NCBI RefSeq assembly: GCF_041435335.1 | Contig: NZ_CP108430.1 | Span: 1,922,001 to 1,986,000 of the forward strand | Direction: 5' to 3' | Source: Streptomyces sp. NBC_01283 | GTDB taxonomy: Bacteria > Actinomycetota > Actinomycetes > Streptomycetales > Streptomycetaceae | DNA length: 64,000 bases | Shown here: piece by piece, positions 25,628 to 34,753 of the stretch | How positions within the stretch are numbered: the stretch's first letter is position 1 | How the letters are laid out: the number at the start of each line of letters is the position of its first letter | Translations under genes and position numbers: made by a program | The notes under the pieces: generated by a model | What the model saw: only the letters and a program-made list of their open reading frames with translations | Told to the model about the DNA's origin: nothing | The model's database searches: none

Positions 25628-27181
25628 TCACGCCATCAGGTGGTAGCTGGGGAAGTTCCCCGGCGGCCGTTCCATGGCAGGGCCATGGGTGACCGCGCGG
25701 ACCAGCAGCTCGCCGCCGACGAACGCGCCGCGCCAGGACGCGCCGAACCCGCCGAACAGCTCGTCCCGGTCCCCGCGCGAGCGAGGCTTCCCGTGGCCGG
25801 TCTTGAAGGCGCGGATCTGCGGTGCGAGGCGTTCGTACGTCGCGGTGTCGTCGGTGGACAGGGTGGCGACCAGCGCTCCGTTCGACGCGTTCATGGCGGC
25901 GAGCAGCTCCGCCTCCGTGTCGACCAGGACGATGGTGTCGACCGGGCCGAACGGCTCCGCGTGGTGCAGCGGCGATGACGGGGGCGGGTTGAGGAGCGTG
26001 ACGGGATGGGCGTACGCGTCCGTGTCCTGGCCCGGCAGGAAGCGGTCCGCCACCGGCGCGCCGCGGTACAGCGGCACGGCACCGCGGTCGATCGCTTCCG
26101 TCACCTGGTCGCGCAGCTCCTTGGCCTTGGCCGCGTTGATCAGCGGGCCGAAGTCCAGTTGCGGGAACGGGTCTTCGGCATGCGCGACCGCCAGCGGGTG
26201 GCCGACGCGGAGGGTGCGCACGGCCGGGAGGTAGGCGGCGAGGAACTCGTCGAAGAGGCCCCGCTGGACGACGAAGCGCGGATACGCGGTGCAGCGCTGC
26301 TTGCCGTAGTCGAAGAGCTTGGGGATGACGGCACCGAGCGTGTCCCAGTCGCTGTAGTTCCAGATGCCCCAGGTGTTGAGTCCTTCCTGTTCGAGGATGT
26401 GCCGCTTGCCGAGGTCCGCGACGGCGGTGGCGACCGCGGCGCCCGTGTCACGTCCGCCGACGAAGGAGACGCAGCCGATCTCCGGTGCGCGTACCAGCGC
26501 TTCGGACAGTTCTCCCCCGCTGCCGCTCACGAGGGTGACGGGGATCCCTTCGCGGGCTGCCAGCGCGCAGGCCAGGGTGAGACAGGCGACGCCGCCATCC
26601 GTCGGGGTCTTGGCGATGACCGCGTTGCCCGCGAGTGCCTGTACCAGCACTGCGTGAACGAGCACGCTCATCGGGTAGTTCCAGCTCGCGATGTTGGACA
26701 CCGGGCCGTCCAGCGGGGTCCGGCCCTCGATCATCGGCTCGATGCCGTCGACGTACCAGCGCACGCCGTCGATGGCCCGGTCGACGTCGGCCTGGGCGAG
26801 CCGCCAGGGTTTGCCGATCTCCCAGACGAGGAGGAGCGCGAGCAGTTCGCGGTGCTCGGTGAGGGCGTCGAGGGTGGCGGCGACGCGGGCGCGCCGTTCG
26901 TCCAGCGGGACGTGGCGCCAGGCCCGGTGCTGGTCGAGTGAGGCGCGTACGGCCTGGTGGGCGGTGGCGGCGTCGAGGCGCGGCGGCCCTGCGATGGGGC
27001 TGCCGTCGACGGGTGAGGTGGCGGGCAGGGCGCGGCCGTCCGCCTGCCAGGTGCCGTTCCAGAGGTTGAGCACGCGGTCGTCGCGGAAGGCCTCGGGGGC
27101 GACGGCCAGGCAGCGTTGCCAGGCGTCGGCCCAGGCCGTACCCGCTTTGAGGACGAGGGGGTGGGTGAGGGTGGATGCCAT
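25628..27181 (-). CDS. Aldehyde dehydrogenase family protein (atypical active-site region)
   Basis: 517 aa from the ATG at 27179-27181 with GGAG 9 bp upstream; an extension to 27313 is not family-like. ALDH-fold landmarks: SNIASWNYPMSVLVHA, AVIAKTPTDGGVA (NAD(P)-binding Lys191), SFVGGRDTGAAV, and the catalytic Cys297 in YGKQRCTAYPRF. The general-base region reads HILEQEGLNTWGIW instead of the usual ELGGK/N. The QRC context is reminiscent of CoA-dependent members. It lies 128 bp downstream of sucD in the same direction, so it may share the divergent oxalate-locus promoter. A role on glyoxylate or an acyl-CoA is only inferred. Confidence 0.8.
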   Translation of the reverse strand: MASTLTHPLVLKAGTAWADAWQRCLAVAPEAFRDDRVLNLWNGTWQADGRALPATSPVDGSPIAGPPRLDAATAHQAVRASLDQHRAWRHVPLDERRARVAATLDALTEHRELLALLLVWEIGKPWRLAQADVDRAIDGVRWYVDGIEPMIEGRTPLDGPVSNIASWNYPMSVLVHAVLVQALAGNAVIAKTPTDGGVACLTLACALAAREGIPVTLVSGSGGELSEALVRAPEIGCVSFVGGRDTGAAVATAVADLGKRHILEQEGLNTWGIWNYSDWDTLGAVIPKLFDYGKQRCTAYPRFVVQRGLFDEFLAAYLPAVRTLRVGHPLAVAHAEDPFPQLDFGPLINAAKAKELRDQVTEAIDRGAVPLYRGAPVADRFLPGQDTDAYAHPVTLLNPPPSSPLHHAEPFGPVDTIVLVDTEAELLAAMNASNGALVATLSTDDTATYERLAPQIRAFKTGHGKPRSRGDRDELFGGFGASWRGAFVGGELLVRAVTHGPAMERPPGNFPSYHLMA

Positions 27182-27309
27182 TCGGGTGTCTCCGCTCACG
27201 GTGCACAGTCGGGGCGGGAGGTACATGGCTCGTGCGGGACCGCTCGTTTCGCGGTCCGTGTGTGCTGGGGGACGGTAGTGCAGTAAGGCCCTGCCACCTA
27301 TGAGTGACA

Positions 27310-28188
27310 TCACGCCCCGAGCTGGTTGAGAACGAGGCGGGCGGTTTCGGTCGGCGTGGCACCGACCCGTACCCCGGCGGCTTCCAGGGCCTCCTGCTTC
27401 GCGCGTGCGGTGCCGGACGAGCCCGAGACGATGGCTCCCGCGTGCCCCATGGTCTTGCCCTCGGGTGCGGTGAATCCGGCGATGTAGGCGACGACGGGCT
27501 TGGTGACGGCCTGTTGGATGTAGGTGGCGGCGCGTTCCTCCGCGTCGCCGCCGATCTCGCCGATGAGGACGATGAGTTCGGTTTCGGGGTCGTCCTCGAA
27601 GGCGGCGAGGCAGTCGATGTGCGTGGTGCCGACGACGGGGTCGCCGCCGATGCCGACACAGGTGGAGAATCCGATGTCGCGCAGTTCGTACATGAGTTGG
27701 TAGGTGAGCGTTCCGGACTTCGACACCAGGCCGACGTGTCCGGGTTTGGTGATGTCGGCGGGGATGATGCCCGCGTTGGCCTGCCCGGGGGTGATCAGCC
27801 CCGGGCAGTTGGGGCCGATGACGCGGGTGCCGCGCTCCTTGGCGTACGCGTGGAAGGCGACGGCGTCGTGCACGGGGATGCCCTCCGTGATGACCACGGC
27901 GAGACCGATCCCGGCGTCGGCGGCCTCGGTGACCGCCGCCTTGGAGAAGGCGGGCGGCACGAAGACGACGGTGACGTCGGCGCCGGTGGCCTTCATGCCG
28001 TCACGGACCGAGCCGAAGACGGGTACGGCGCGGTCGTCGAAGTCGATGGTGCGGCCCGCCTTGCGCGGGTTGACGCCGCCGACGACGTTCGTGCCGGCCG
28101 CGAGCATGCGGCGGGTGTGCTTCATGCCCTCGGCGCCGGTCATGCCCTGGACGAGGACCTTGCTCTCCTTGGTGAGGTAGATCGCCAT
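27310..28188 (-). CDS. sucD: Succinate--CoA ligase subunit alpha
   Basis: 292 aa, the usual length. CoA-binding Rossmann domain at the start ([24 protein letters not shown]), then the ligase domain with [23 protein letters not shown] and the phosphohistidine in [11 protein letters not shown] (His249). With SucC it interconverts succinyl-CoA and succinate with a nucleotide. The gene is 11 bp downstream of sucC. Because it is divergent from a CoA-transferase/oxalate operon, the pair may recycle succinyl-CoA for CoA transfer, or be a paralogue of the TCA enzyme. Confidence 0.93.
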   Translation of the reverse strand: MAIYLTKESKVLVQGMTGAEGMKHTRRMLAAGTNVVGGVNPRKAGRTIDFDDRAVPVFGSVRDGMKATGADVTVVFVPPAFSKAAVTEAADAGIGLAVVITEGIPVHDAVAFHAYAKERGTRVIGPNCPGLITPGQANAGIIPADITKPGHVGLVSKSGTLTYQLMYELRDIGFSTCVGIGGDPVVGTTHIDCLAAFEDDPETELIVLIGEIGGDAEERAATYIQQAVTKPVVAYIAGFTAPEGKTMGHAGAIVSGSSGTARAKQEALEAAGVRVGATPTETARLVLNQLGA

Positions 28189-28199
28189 GTCCCGGCTCC

Positions 28200-29339
28200 T
28201 TAGGCTGCGTTGGTGTGACCGGCGAGTTCCGCGGCCCGGCGTGCGGCGCCGTCCATGGTGGTGGCCTGCTGGACCAGGGGGTGAGCGCGTTCGTCGAGGA
28301 TGGCGCGGCCCCGTACGGCGTTGTTGCCGTCGAGGCGGACGACGAGCGGCTTGGTCAACTGGACGGATTCCAGGGCCTGGACGATGCCGTCGGCGACGGC
28401 GTCGCAGGCCGTGATGCCGCCGAAGACGTTGACGAAGACGGACTTCACGGCGGGGTCGGAGAGGATGACGGAGAGGCCGTCGGCCATGATCTGGGCGGAG
28501 GCGCCGCCTCCGATGTCGAGGAAGTTCGCGGGGCGCGCCCCGCAGCCCGCGACGACGTCGAGGGTGGACATGACGAGGCCCGCGCCGTTGCCGATGATGC
28601 CGACCTCGCCGTCGAGCTTGACGTAGTTGAGGCCCTTGGACGCGGCCGCCGACTCCAGGGGGTCGTCGTGGTCGGAGTCGTCGGCGCCCCAGCGTGCCTG
28701 GCGGAAGCGGGCGTTGTCGTCCAGGGTGACCTTGCCGTCGAGGGCGAGGATCTCCCCCTGGGCGGTACGGACCAGGGGGTTCACCTCGACGAGGAGCGCG
28801 TCCTCGCGGACCAGTACCTGCCACAGCTTGACCAGTACGTCGGCGGTAGCTTCGGGTAGCCCCGCCGCCGCGGCGATCTCCGCCGCCTTCTCCTCGTCCA
28901 CTCCCGCCGCCGGGTCGATCTCCACGCGCGCGACGGCCTCCGGGCGGCTCGCCGCCACCTCCTCGATCTCCATGCCGCCCTCGGCGGACGCGATCGCGAG
29001 GAAGCACCCGGCCGTGCGGTCCAGTACGTAGGAGACGTAGAACTCGCGGTCGATCTCGACGGGTTGGGCCAGCATCACCTTGTGCACGGTGTGGCCCTTG
29101 ATGTCCATGCCGAGGATCCGGCGTGCGGTGATCTCGGCCGCGGCCGGGTCCGCGGCGACCTTCACACCGCCCGCCTTGCCGCGTCCGCCTGTCTTCACCT
29201 GCGCCTTGACGACGACGCGGCCGCCCAGGCGCTCGGCGCCCGCGCGTGCCTCCTTCGCCGTGTCGGCGACCTCTGCCTGCGGCACCAAGATGCCGTGTTC
29301 TTCGAAGAGTTCCCTTGCCTGGTGCTCGAACAGGTCCAT
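28200..29339 (-). CDS. sucC: Succinate--CoA ligase subunit beta
   Basis: 379 aa. ATP-grasp domain with [36 protein letters not shown] and [14 protein letters not shown]-terminal CoA-ligase domain with [20 protein letters not shown] and VVRLDGNNA. It binds nucleotide and, with SucD, makes or uses succinyl-CoA. First gene of the minus-strand unit. The 201-bp gap to the divergent TPP-enzyme gene carries a GntR-like palindrome. Confidence 0.93.
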   Translation of the reverse strand: MDLFEHQARELFEEHGILVPQAEVADTAKEARAGAERLGGRVVVKAQVKTGGRGKAGGVKVAADPAAAEITARRILGMDIKGHTVHKVMLAQPVEIDREFYVSYVLDRTAGCFLAIASAEGGMEIEEVAASRPEAVARVEIDPAAGVDEEKAAEIAAAAGLPEATADVLVKLWQVLVREDALLVEVNPLVRTAQGEILALDGKVTLDDNARFRQARWGADDSDHDDPLESAAASKGLNYVKLDGEVGIIGNGAGLVMSTLDVVAGCGARPANFLDIGGGASAQIMADGLSVILSDPAVKSVFVNVFGGITACDAVADGIVQALESVQLTKPLVVRLDGNNAVRGRAILDERAHPLVQQATTMDGAARRAAELAGHTNAA

Positions 29340-29443
29340 TCCGGCTCCTCACCGCTGTGTCGATCCGGGGAGCGACCCCCGGGCCCCCGAAAAGTGACGC
29401 ACGCCCCCTGGACACCACTCACCGGATGCGGGATAACAAGCTT

Positions 29444-29471
29444 CATACAGTATTCGTCGACTGTATGCAAT
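29444..29471. promoter_or_regulatory. Putative GntR-type operator between sucC and the oxalate operon
   Basis: CATACAGT (29444-29451) and ACTGTATG (29460-29467) form an 8-bp inverted repeat with an 8-bp spacer. Its right half extends to ACTGTATGCAAT (29460-29471), which recurs with at most a few changes at 61993, 62039 and, reversed, at 59335-59346. It sits midway between two divergent genes, so one site could control both. Confidence 0.7.
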
Positions 29472-29540
29472 CTACCGCGAGAGCACCTACGAGCAGCCTG
29501 TGAGCGCTCCAACTCCCCTACGAAGGGACAGGACTTCGCC

Positions 29541-31235
29541 ATGCCCGACGGCAGCAGCGACACGAACCAAACCCACATCTCCGGTGGGCATCTGGTCGCC
29601 AAGGCACTCAAAGCAGAGGGTGTGGAGGTCATCTACACCCTGTGCGGCGGCCACATCATCGACATCTACGACGGCTGCGTCGACGAGGGGATCGATGTCG
29701 TCGACGTACGCCACGAGCAGGTCGCCGCCCACGCGGCCGACGGCTACGCACGCCTCACCGGAAAGCCGGGATGCGCCGTGGTAACGGCGGGACCGGGAAC
29801 CACGGACGCCGTCACGGGCGTCGCGAACGCCTTCCGCGCGGAGTCCCCCATGCTGCTGATCGGCGGCCAGGGAGCACACACCCAGCACAAGATGGGGTCA
29901 CTCCAGGACCTTCCGCACGTCGACATGATGACGCCGATCACCAAGTTCGCCGCGACCGTGCCGGACACGGCGCGGGCGGCCGACATGGTGTCCATGGCCT
30001 TCCGTGAGTGCTTCCACGGCGCTCCAGGACCGTCCTTCCTGGAGATACCCCGCGATGTGCTCGACGCCAAGGTGCCGGTGGAGAAGGCCCGGGTGCCGCA
30101 GGCCGGGCACTATCGCGCCTCCACCCGCTCGGTGGGCGATCCAGAGGCCATCGAGAAGCTCGCCGACCTGCTCGTGCACGCCGAGAAGCCCGCGATCCTG
30201 CTCGGCAGCCAGGTGTGGACGACACGGGGAACGGCGTCCGCCATCGAGCTCGTGCGGACCCTGAACGTGCCCGCCTACATGAACGGCGCGGGGCGCGGCA
30301 CCCTGCCGCCCGGAGACCCGCACCACTTCCAGCTCTCGCGGCGGTACGCGTTCTCCAACGCCGACCTCATCGTCATCGTGGGGACGCCCTTCGACTTCCG
30401 CATGGGCTACGGGAAGCGGCTCTCCCCTGACGCGACGGTCGTGCAGATCGACCTCGACTACCGCACCGTCGGCAAGAACAGGGACATCGACCTGGGCATC
30501 GTCGGCGACGCCGGCCTCATCCTGAAGTCGGTCACCGAGGCCGCCTCCGGACGTCTCAACGGAGGCGCGTCCAAGCGCAAGGAGTGGCTCGACGAACTGC
30601 GCGCCGCCGAGCAGACGGCCATCGAAAAGCGGCTGCCGAGCCTCAGGTCCGACGCCTCACCGATCCACCCCTACCGCCTCGTCAGCGAAATCAACGACTT
30701 CCTTACCGAAGACTCCATCTACATCGGCGACGGCGGCGACATCGTCACCTTCTCCGGGCAGGTCGTGCAGCCCAAGTCGCCCGGCCACTGGATGGATCCG
30801 GGACCGCTCGGCACGCTCGGCGTCGGCATCCCCTTCGCGCTCGCCGCCAAGCAGGCACGGCCCGACAAGGAGGTGGTGGCCCTCTTCGGAGACGGCGCCT
30901 TCTCGCTGACCGGGTGGGACTTCGAGACGCTCGTCCGCTACCACCTGCCCTTCGTCGGGATCGTCGGCAACAACTCCTCGATGAACCAGATCCGTTACGG
31001 CCAGAAGGCCAAGTACGGCGAGGAGCGCGAACGCATCGGCAACACCCTCGGCGACGTCCACTACGACAAGTTCGCCCAGATGCTCGGCGGCTACGGCGAA
31101 GAGGTCCGCGACCCCGCCGACATCGGCCCGGCGCTGCGGCGGGCGCGCGAGTCCGGCAAGCCCTCGCTGATCAACGTATGGGTCGATCCGGACGCGTACG
31201 CCCCCGGAACCATGAACCAGACCATGTACAAGTGA
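29541..31235 (+). CDS. oxc: Thiamine-pyrophosphate enzyme, probable oxalyl-CoA decarboxylase
   Basis: 564 aa from the ATG with AGGGACAGGA upstream, matching the length of Oxalobacter Oxc (568). TPP-enzyme fold: N-terminal catalytic Glu in VRHEQVAAHAADGYAR, central domain AEKPAILLGSQ, and the C-terminal cofactor motif FGDGAFSLTGWDFETLVRYHLPFVGIVGNN shown as GDGAFSLTGWDFETLV and NNSSMNQ. The sequence by itself also resembles acetolactate synthase/2-hydroxyacyl-CoA lyase relatives. The Oxc call leans on the next gene being a clear Frc and on downstream OxlT-like antiporters. It would convert oxalyl-CoA to formyl-CoA and CO2. Confidence 0.72.
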   Translation: MPDGSSDTNQTHISGGHLVAKALKAEGVEVIYTLCGGHIIDIYDGCVDEGIDVVDVRHEQVAAHAADGYARLTGKPGCAVVTAGPGTTDAVTGVANAFRAESPMLLIGGQGAHTQHKMGSLQDLPHVDMMTPITKFAATVPDTARAADMVSMAFRECFHGAPGPSFLEIPRDVLDAKVPVEKARVPQAGHYRASTRSVGDPEAIEKLADLLVHAEKPAILLGSQVWTTRGTASAIELVRTLNVPAYMNGAGRGTLPPGDPHHFQLSRRYAFSNADLIVIVGTPFDFRMGYGKRLSPDATVVQIDLDYRTVGKNRDIDLGIVGDAGLILKSVTEAASGRLNGGASKRKEWLDELRAAEQTAIEKRLPSLRSDASPIHPYRLVSEINDFLTEDSIYIGDGGDIVTFSGQVVQPKSPGHWMDPGPLGTLGVGIPFALAAKQARPDKEVVALFGDGAFSLTGWDFETLVRYHLPFVGIVGNNSSMNQIRYGQKAKYGEERERIGNTLGDVHYDKFAQMLGGYGEEVRDPADIGPALRRARESGKPSLINVWVDPDAYAPGTMNQTMYK

Positions 31236-31247
31236 GGAGCCCGCGCG

Positions 31248-32480
31248 ATGACGACCAAGGCTCTTGAGGGCGTACGCGTCCTCGACATGACACACGTCCA
31301 GTCCGGGCCCTCCGCCACGCAGCTCCTCGCGTGGCTGGGCGCGGACGTGGTGAAGCTGGAGGCGCCCTCCGGGGACATCACGCGCAAGCAGCTGCGTGAT
31401 CTCCCGGACGTCGACTCGCTCTACTTCACGATGCTCAACTGCAACAAGCGGAGCATCACCCTCAACACCAAGACCGAGCGCGGCAAGGAGCTCCTCACGG
31501 AGCTGATCCGGCGCTCTGACGTGATGGTCGAGAACTTCGGCCCGGGCGCCGTGGACCGGATGGGCTTCACCTGGGAGCGCATCCAGGAGATCAACCCACG
31601 CATCGTCTACGCCTCGATCAAGGGCTTCGGAGAGGGCCCCTACACGAACTTCAAGGCCTACGAAGTGGTGGCACAGGCCATGGGCGGCTCCATGTCGACC
31701 ACCGGCTTCGAGGACGGGCCGCCGCTCGCCACGGGTGCCCAGATCGGTGACTCCGGGACCGGCATCCACGCCGTAGCCGGCATTCTGGCCGCCCTCTTCC
31801 AGAGGGAGAACACCGGCCGCGGACAGCGCGTGAACGTGGCCATGCAGCACGCGGTGCTCAACCTGTGCCGGGTCAAGCTGCGCGACCAGCAGCGCCTGGC
31901 GCACGGGCCGCTCGCCGAGTACCCGAACGAGGACTTCGGTGACGAGGTGCCGCGCTCGGGCAACGCGAGCGGCGGCGGACAGCCCGGCTGGGCCGTCAAG
32001 TGCGCGCCGGGCGGACCGAACGACTACGTGTACGTCATCGTGCAGCCCGTCGGCTGGCAGCCCCTCACCGAGCTCATCGGGCGTCCCGAGCTCGCCGAGG
32101 ACCCCGAGTGGGCCACTCCGGAGTCGCGGCTCCCCAAGCTCGGCAAGATGTTCCCGCTGATCGAGGAATGGTCCTCCACGCTCCCCAAGTGGGAGGTCCT
32201 GGAGCGGCTCAACGCCCACAACATCCCCTGCGGCCCGATCCTCTCCACCAAGGAGATCATCGAGGACGCCTCGCTGGCCGCGAACGAGATGGTCGTGGAG
32301 GTCGCGCATCCGCAGCGCGGCTCCTTCACCACGGTCGGCTCCCCGCTGAAGCTGTCGGACTCCCCTGTGAACGTGGTCAGTTCGCCGCTCCTGGGCGAGC
32401 ACAACGCGGAGGTCTTCGTCGGTGAGCTCGGCCTAGGTGACGAGGAACTGCGTCTGCTCAAGTCGAACGGAGTGATCTGA
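31248..32480 (+). CDS. frc: Formyl-CoA:oxalate CoA-transferase
   Basis: 410 aa, class III CoA-transferase. Extended identity to Oxalobacter Frc as I remember it: [72 protein letters not shown] and [12 protein letters not shown]. The catalytic Asp is at 168 (GAQIGDSG), equivalent to Asp169. The glycine loop is SGGGQPGW, with Ser where Oxalobacter has the first Gly. It moves CoA from formyl-CoA to oxalate, feeding the upstream decarboxylase. GAGGAG precedes the ATG, 12 bp after the oxc stop. Confidence 0.92.
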   Translation: MTTKALEGVRVLDMTHVQSGPSATQLLAWLGADVVKLEAPSGDITRKQLRDLPDVDSLYFTMLNCNKRSITLNTKTERGKELLTELIRRSDVMVENFGPGAVDRMGFTWERIQEINPRIVYASIKGFGEGPYTNFKAYEVVAQAMGGSMSTTGFEDGPPLATGAQIGDSGTGIHAVAGILAALFQRENTGRGQRVNVAMQHAVLNLCRVKLRDQQRLAHGPLAEYPNEDFGDEVPRSGNASGGGQPGWAVKCAPGGPNDYVYVIVQPVGWQPLTELIGRPELAEDPEWATPESRLPKLGKMFPLIEEWSSTLPKWEVLERLNAHNIPCGPILSTKEIIEDASLAANEMVVEVAHPQRGSFTTVGSPLKLSDSPVNVVSSPLLGEHNAEVFVGELGLGDEELRLLKSNGVI

Positions 32481-32483
32481 TTG

Positions 32484-34628
32484 ATGGCCGAAGACCGCGC
32501 ACTGACGGTGCGGGCGCTCCTCGACTCGGTACGCGCGGAGGGGCGGACGTCCCTGACGGCGCCGGAGGGAAAGATCCTCGCGGACGCGTACGGGATCGCC
32601 GTGCCCGGCGAGGAGCTGGCGACGGACGTGGACGAGGCGGTCGCGCACGCGGCCCGCTTCGACGGCCCCGTCGTCATGAAGATCGTCTCCCCCGACATCC
32701 TGCACAAGACCGATGCCGGCGGTGTCATCGTCGGGGTGCAGGGCGCCACCGACGTGCGGGCCGCCTTCTGCGAGATCGTCAAGAACGCGCGTGCGTACGC
32801 TCCGGAGGCACGTATCGAGGGCGTGCAGGTGCAGGAGCTGCTGCCCTCCGGCCAGGAAGTGATCGTCGGGGCGGTGACCGACCCGACGTTCGGGAAGGTC
32901 GTCGCCTTCGGGCTTGGCGGCGTACTCGTCGAGGTCCTCAAGGACGTCACGTTCCGCCTCGCGCCGGTAGACGCTGACGAGGCCGCATCGATGCTCGACT
33001 CGATCCGTGCCGCCGAGGTGCTGCGCGGCGTACGGGGCGCGCCCGCGGTGGACCGGTGGGCGGTGGCCGAGCAGATACGCCGGGTGTCCCGACTGGTCAC
33101 CGACTTCCCGGAGATCGCCGAGGTGGACCTCAACCCGGTGATCGCCACTCCGGAGGGCGCGATCGCCGCGGACATCCGCGTCATCCTCGCCGAAGGGGCT
33201 CCGAAGAAGCGCCGTACCTACACGCGCGAGGAGATGCTCACGTCGATGCGGCGGCTGATGGAGCCCCGCTCGGTCGCCGTGGTCGGCGCCTCCAACGAGC
33301 AGGGCAAGATCGGCAACTCCGTGATGCGCAACCTCATCGACGGCGGCTTCTCCGGAGAGATCCATCCGGTGAACCCCAAGGCCGATGACATCTTGGGCCG
33401 CAAGGCGTACAAGAGTGTCACGGACGTTCCCGGTGAGGTGGATGTGGCGGTCTTCGCGATCCCCGCCAAGTTCGTGGCGTCGGCCTTGGAGGAGGTGGGC
33501 CGCAAGGGCATCCCCAACGCGGTCCTCATCCCTTCCGGGTTCGCCGAGACCGGTGAACAGGCGCTCCAGGACGAGATCGTGGAGATCGGCGAGCGGCACG
33601 GGGTGCGCCTTCTCGGGCCGAACATCTACGGCTACTACTCGACGTGGCAGAACCTGTGCGCCACGTTCTGCACGCCGTACGACGTCAAGGGCGGGGTCGC
33701 CCTGACGAGCCAGTCCGGTGGCATCGGGATGGCCATCCTGGGTTTCGCGCGCACTACGAAGACGGGCGTTTCGGCGATCGTCGGGCTCGGCAACAAGTCC
33801 GACCTGGACGAGGACGACCTCCTCACGTGGTTCGGCGAGGACCCCAACACCAAGTGCATCGCCATGCACCTGGAGGACCTCAAGGACGGCCGCGCCTTCG
33901 TGGAGGCCGCGAAGGCGACCGTCCCGAAGAAGCCGGTCGTGGTCCTGAAGGCCGGACGTACGGCCGCCGGGGCGAAGGCCGCCGGATCGCATACGGGCGC
34001 CCTGGCGGGCGACGACGCCGTGTACGACGACATCCTCAGGCAGGCGGGCGTCATCAGGGCCCCCGGACTCAACGAGATGCTGGAGTACGCGCGCGCGTTG
34101 CCGGTGCTTCCCACCCCGCAGGGCGACAACATCGTGATCATCACGGGTGCGGGCGGCTCCGGTGTGCTGCTCTCCGACGCGGTGACCGACAACGGGCTGC
34201 GGCTCATGGAGATCCCCGACGACCTGGACGCGTCCTTCCGGGCATTCATCCCGCCCTTCGGGGCGGCGGGCAACCCCGTCGACATCACCGGAGGCGAGCC
34301 CCCGTCGACGTACGAGGCGACCATCAGGCTCGGCCTGGAGGATCCGCGCATCCACGCGCTCGTCCTGGGCTACTGGCACACCATCGTCACCCCGCCCATG
34401 GTCTTCGCCGAACTGACGGCCCGCGTGATCGCGGAGTTCCGTGAGCGCGGCATCGAGAAGCCCGTCGTCGCCTCCCTTGCGGGCGACGTCGAGGTCGAGG
34501 AGGCCTGCCAGTACCTCTTCGAGCGGGGCGTCGTGGCGTACCCGTACACGACGGAGAAGCCGGTGGCAGCCCTCGGTGCGAAGTACCGGTGGGCCCGGGC
34601 TGCCGGCCTGTTGGGGGGCGGTCCATGA
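32484..34628 (+). CDS. ADP-forming acyl-CoA synthetase (acetate--CoA ligase family)
   Basis: 714 aa from the ATG 3 bp after frc; an adjacent TTG would add one residue. Domain order is ATP-grasp first (VVMKIVSPDILHKTDAGGV, QELLPSGQEVIVGAV, GLGGVLVEVLKDV), then CoA-binding (EPRSVAVVGASN) and the ligase domains with the phosphohistidine in GSHTGALAG (His503). Such enzymes reversibly couple an acyl-CoA to ATP formation from ADP. In this operon it could prime the cycle by making oxalyl- or formyl-CoA, or harvest ATP from formyl-CoA. The substrate is inferred only from context. Confidence 0.85.
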   Translation: MAEDRALTVRALLDSVRAEGRTSLTAPEGKILADAYGIAVPGEELATDVDEAVAHAARFDGPVVMKIVSPDILHKTDAGGVIVGVQGATDVRAAFCEIVKNARAYAPEARIEGVQVQELLPSGQEVIVGAVTDPTFGKVVAFGLGGVLVEVLKDVTFRLAPVDADEAASMLDSIRAAEVLRGVRGAPAVDRWAVAEQIRRVSRLVTDFPEIAEVDLNPVIATPEGAIAADIRVILAEGAPKKRRTYTREEMLTSMRRLMEPRSVAVVGASNEQGKIGNSVMRNLIDGGFSGEIHPVNPKADDILGRKAYKSVTDVPGEVDVAVFAIPAKFVASALEEVGRKGIPNAVLIPSGFAETGEQALQDEIVEIGERHGVRLLGPNIYGYYSTWQNLCATFCTPYDVKGGVALTSQSGGIGMAILGFARTTKTGVSAIVGLGNKSDLDEDDLLTWFGEDPNTKCIAMHLEDLKDGRAFVEAAKATVPKKPVVVLKAGRTAAGAKAAGSHTGALAGDDAVYDDILRQAGVIRAPGLNEMLEYARALPVLPTPQGDNIVIITGAGGSGVLLSDAVTDNGLRLMEIPDDLDASFRAFIPPFGAAGNPVDITGGEPPSTYEATIRLGLEDPRIHALVLGYWHTIVTPPMVFAELTARVIAEFRERGIEKPVVASLAGDVEVEEACQYLFERGVVAYPYTTEKPVAALGAKYRWARAAGLLGGGP

Positions 34629-34641
34629 GGTGACCGGTGTG

Positions 34642-34674
34642 GGGGCCGGCCGGCGGTGCGCGTCGGCCGGCCCC
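34642..34674. terminator. Hairpin between the CoA-ligase gene and the antiporter genes
   Basis: GGGGCCGGCCG (34642-34652) pairs perfectly with CGGCCGGCCCC (34664-34674) around an 11-nt loop, 14 bp after the ligase stop. No T-run follows. It may attenuate read-through into the two transporter genes or act as an mRNA stability element. Confidence 0.55.
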
Positions 34675-34753
34675 GGGACCCGTGCGCACACGAAAGGAAT
34701 TGGACAGGGGGCGCTGGCCAGGATCTTTTCGACGCAAGGGGTGCTAGAGCGAC

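Noticed and set aside
29541..31235. Acetolactate synthase large subunit (ilvB)
   Set aside because: The fold is compatible, but there is no regulatory subunit or branched-chain gene nearby, and the adjacent Frc and antiporter genes argue for oxalyl-CoA decarboxylase. Kept as an alternative.
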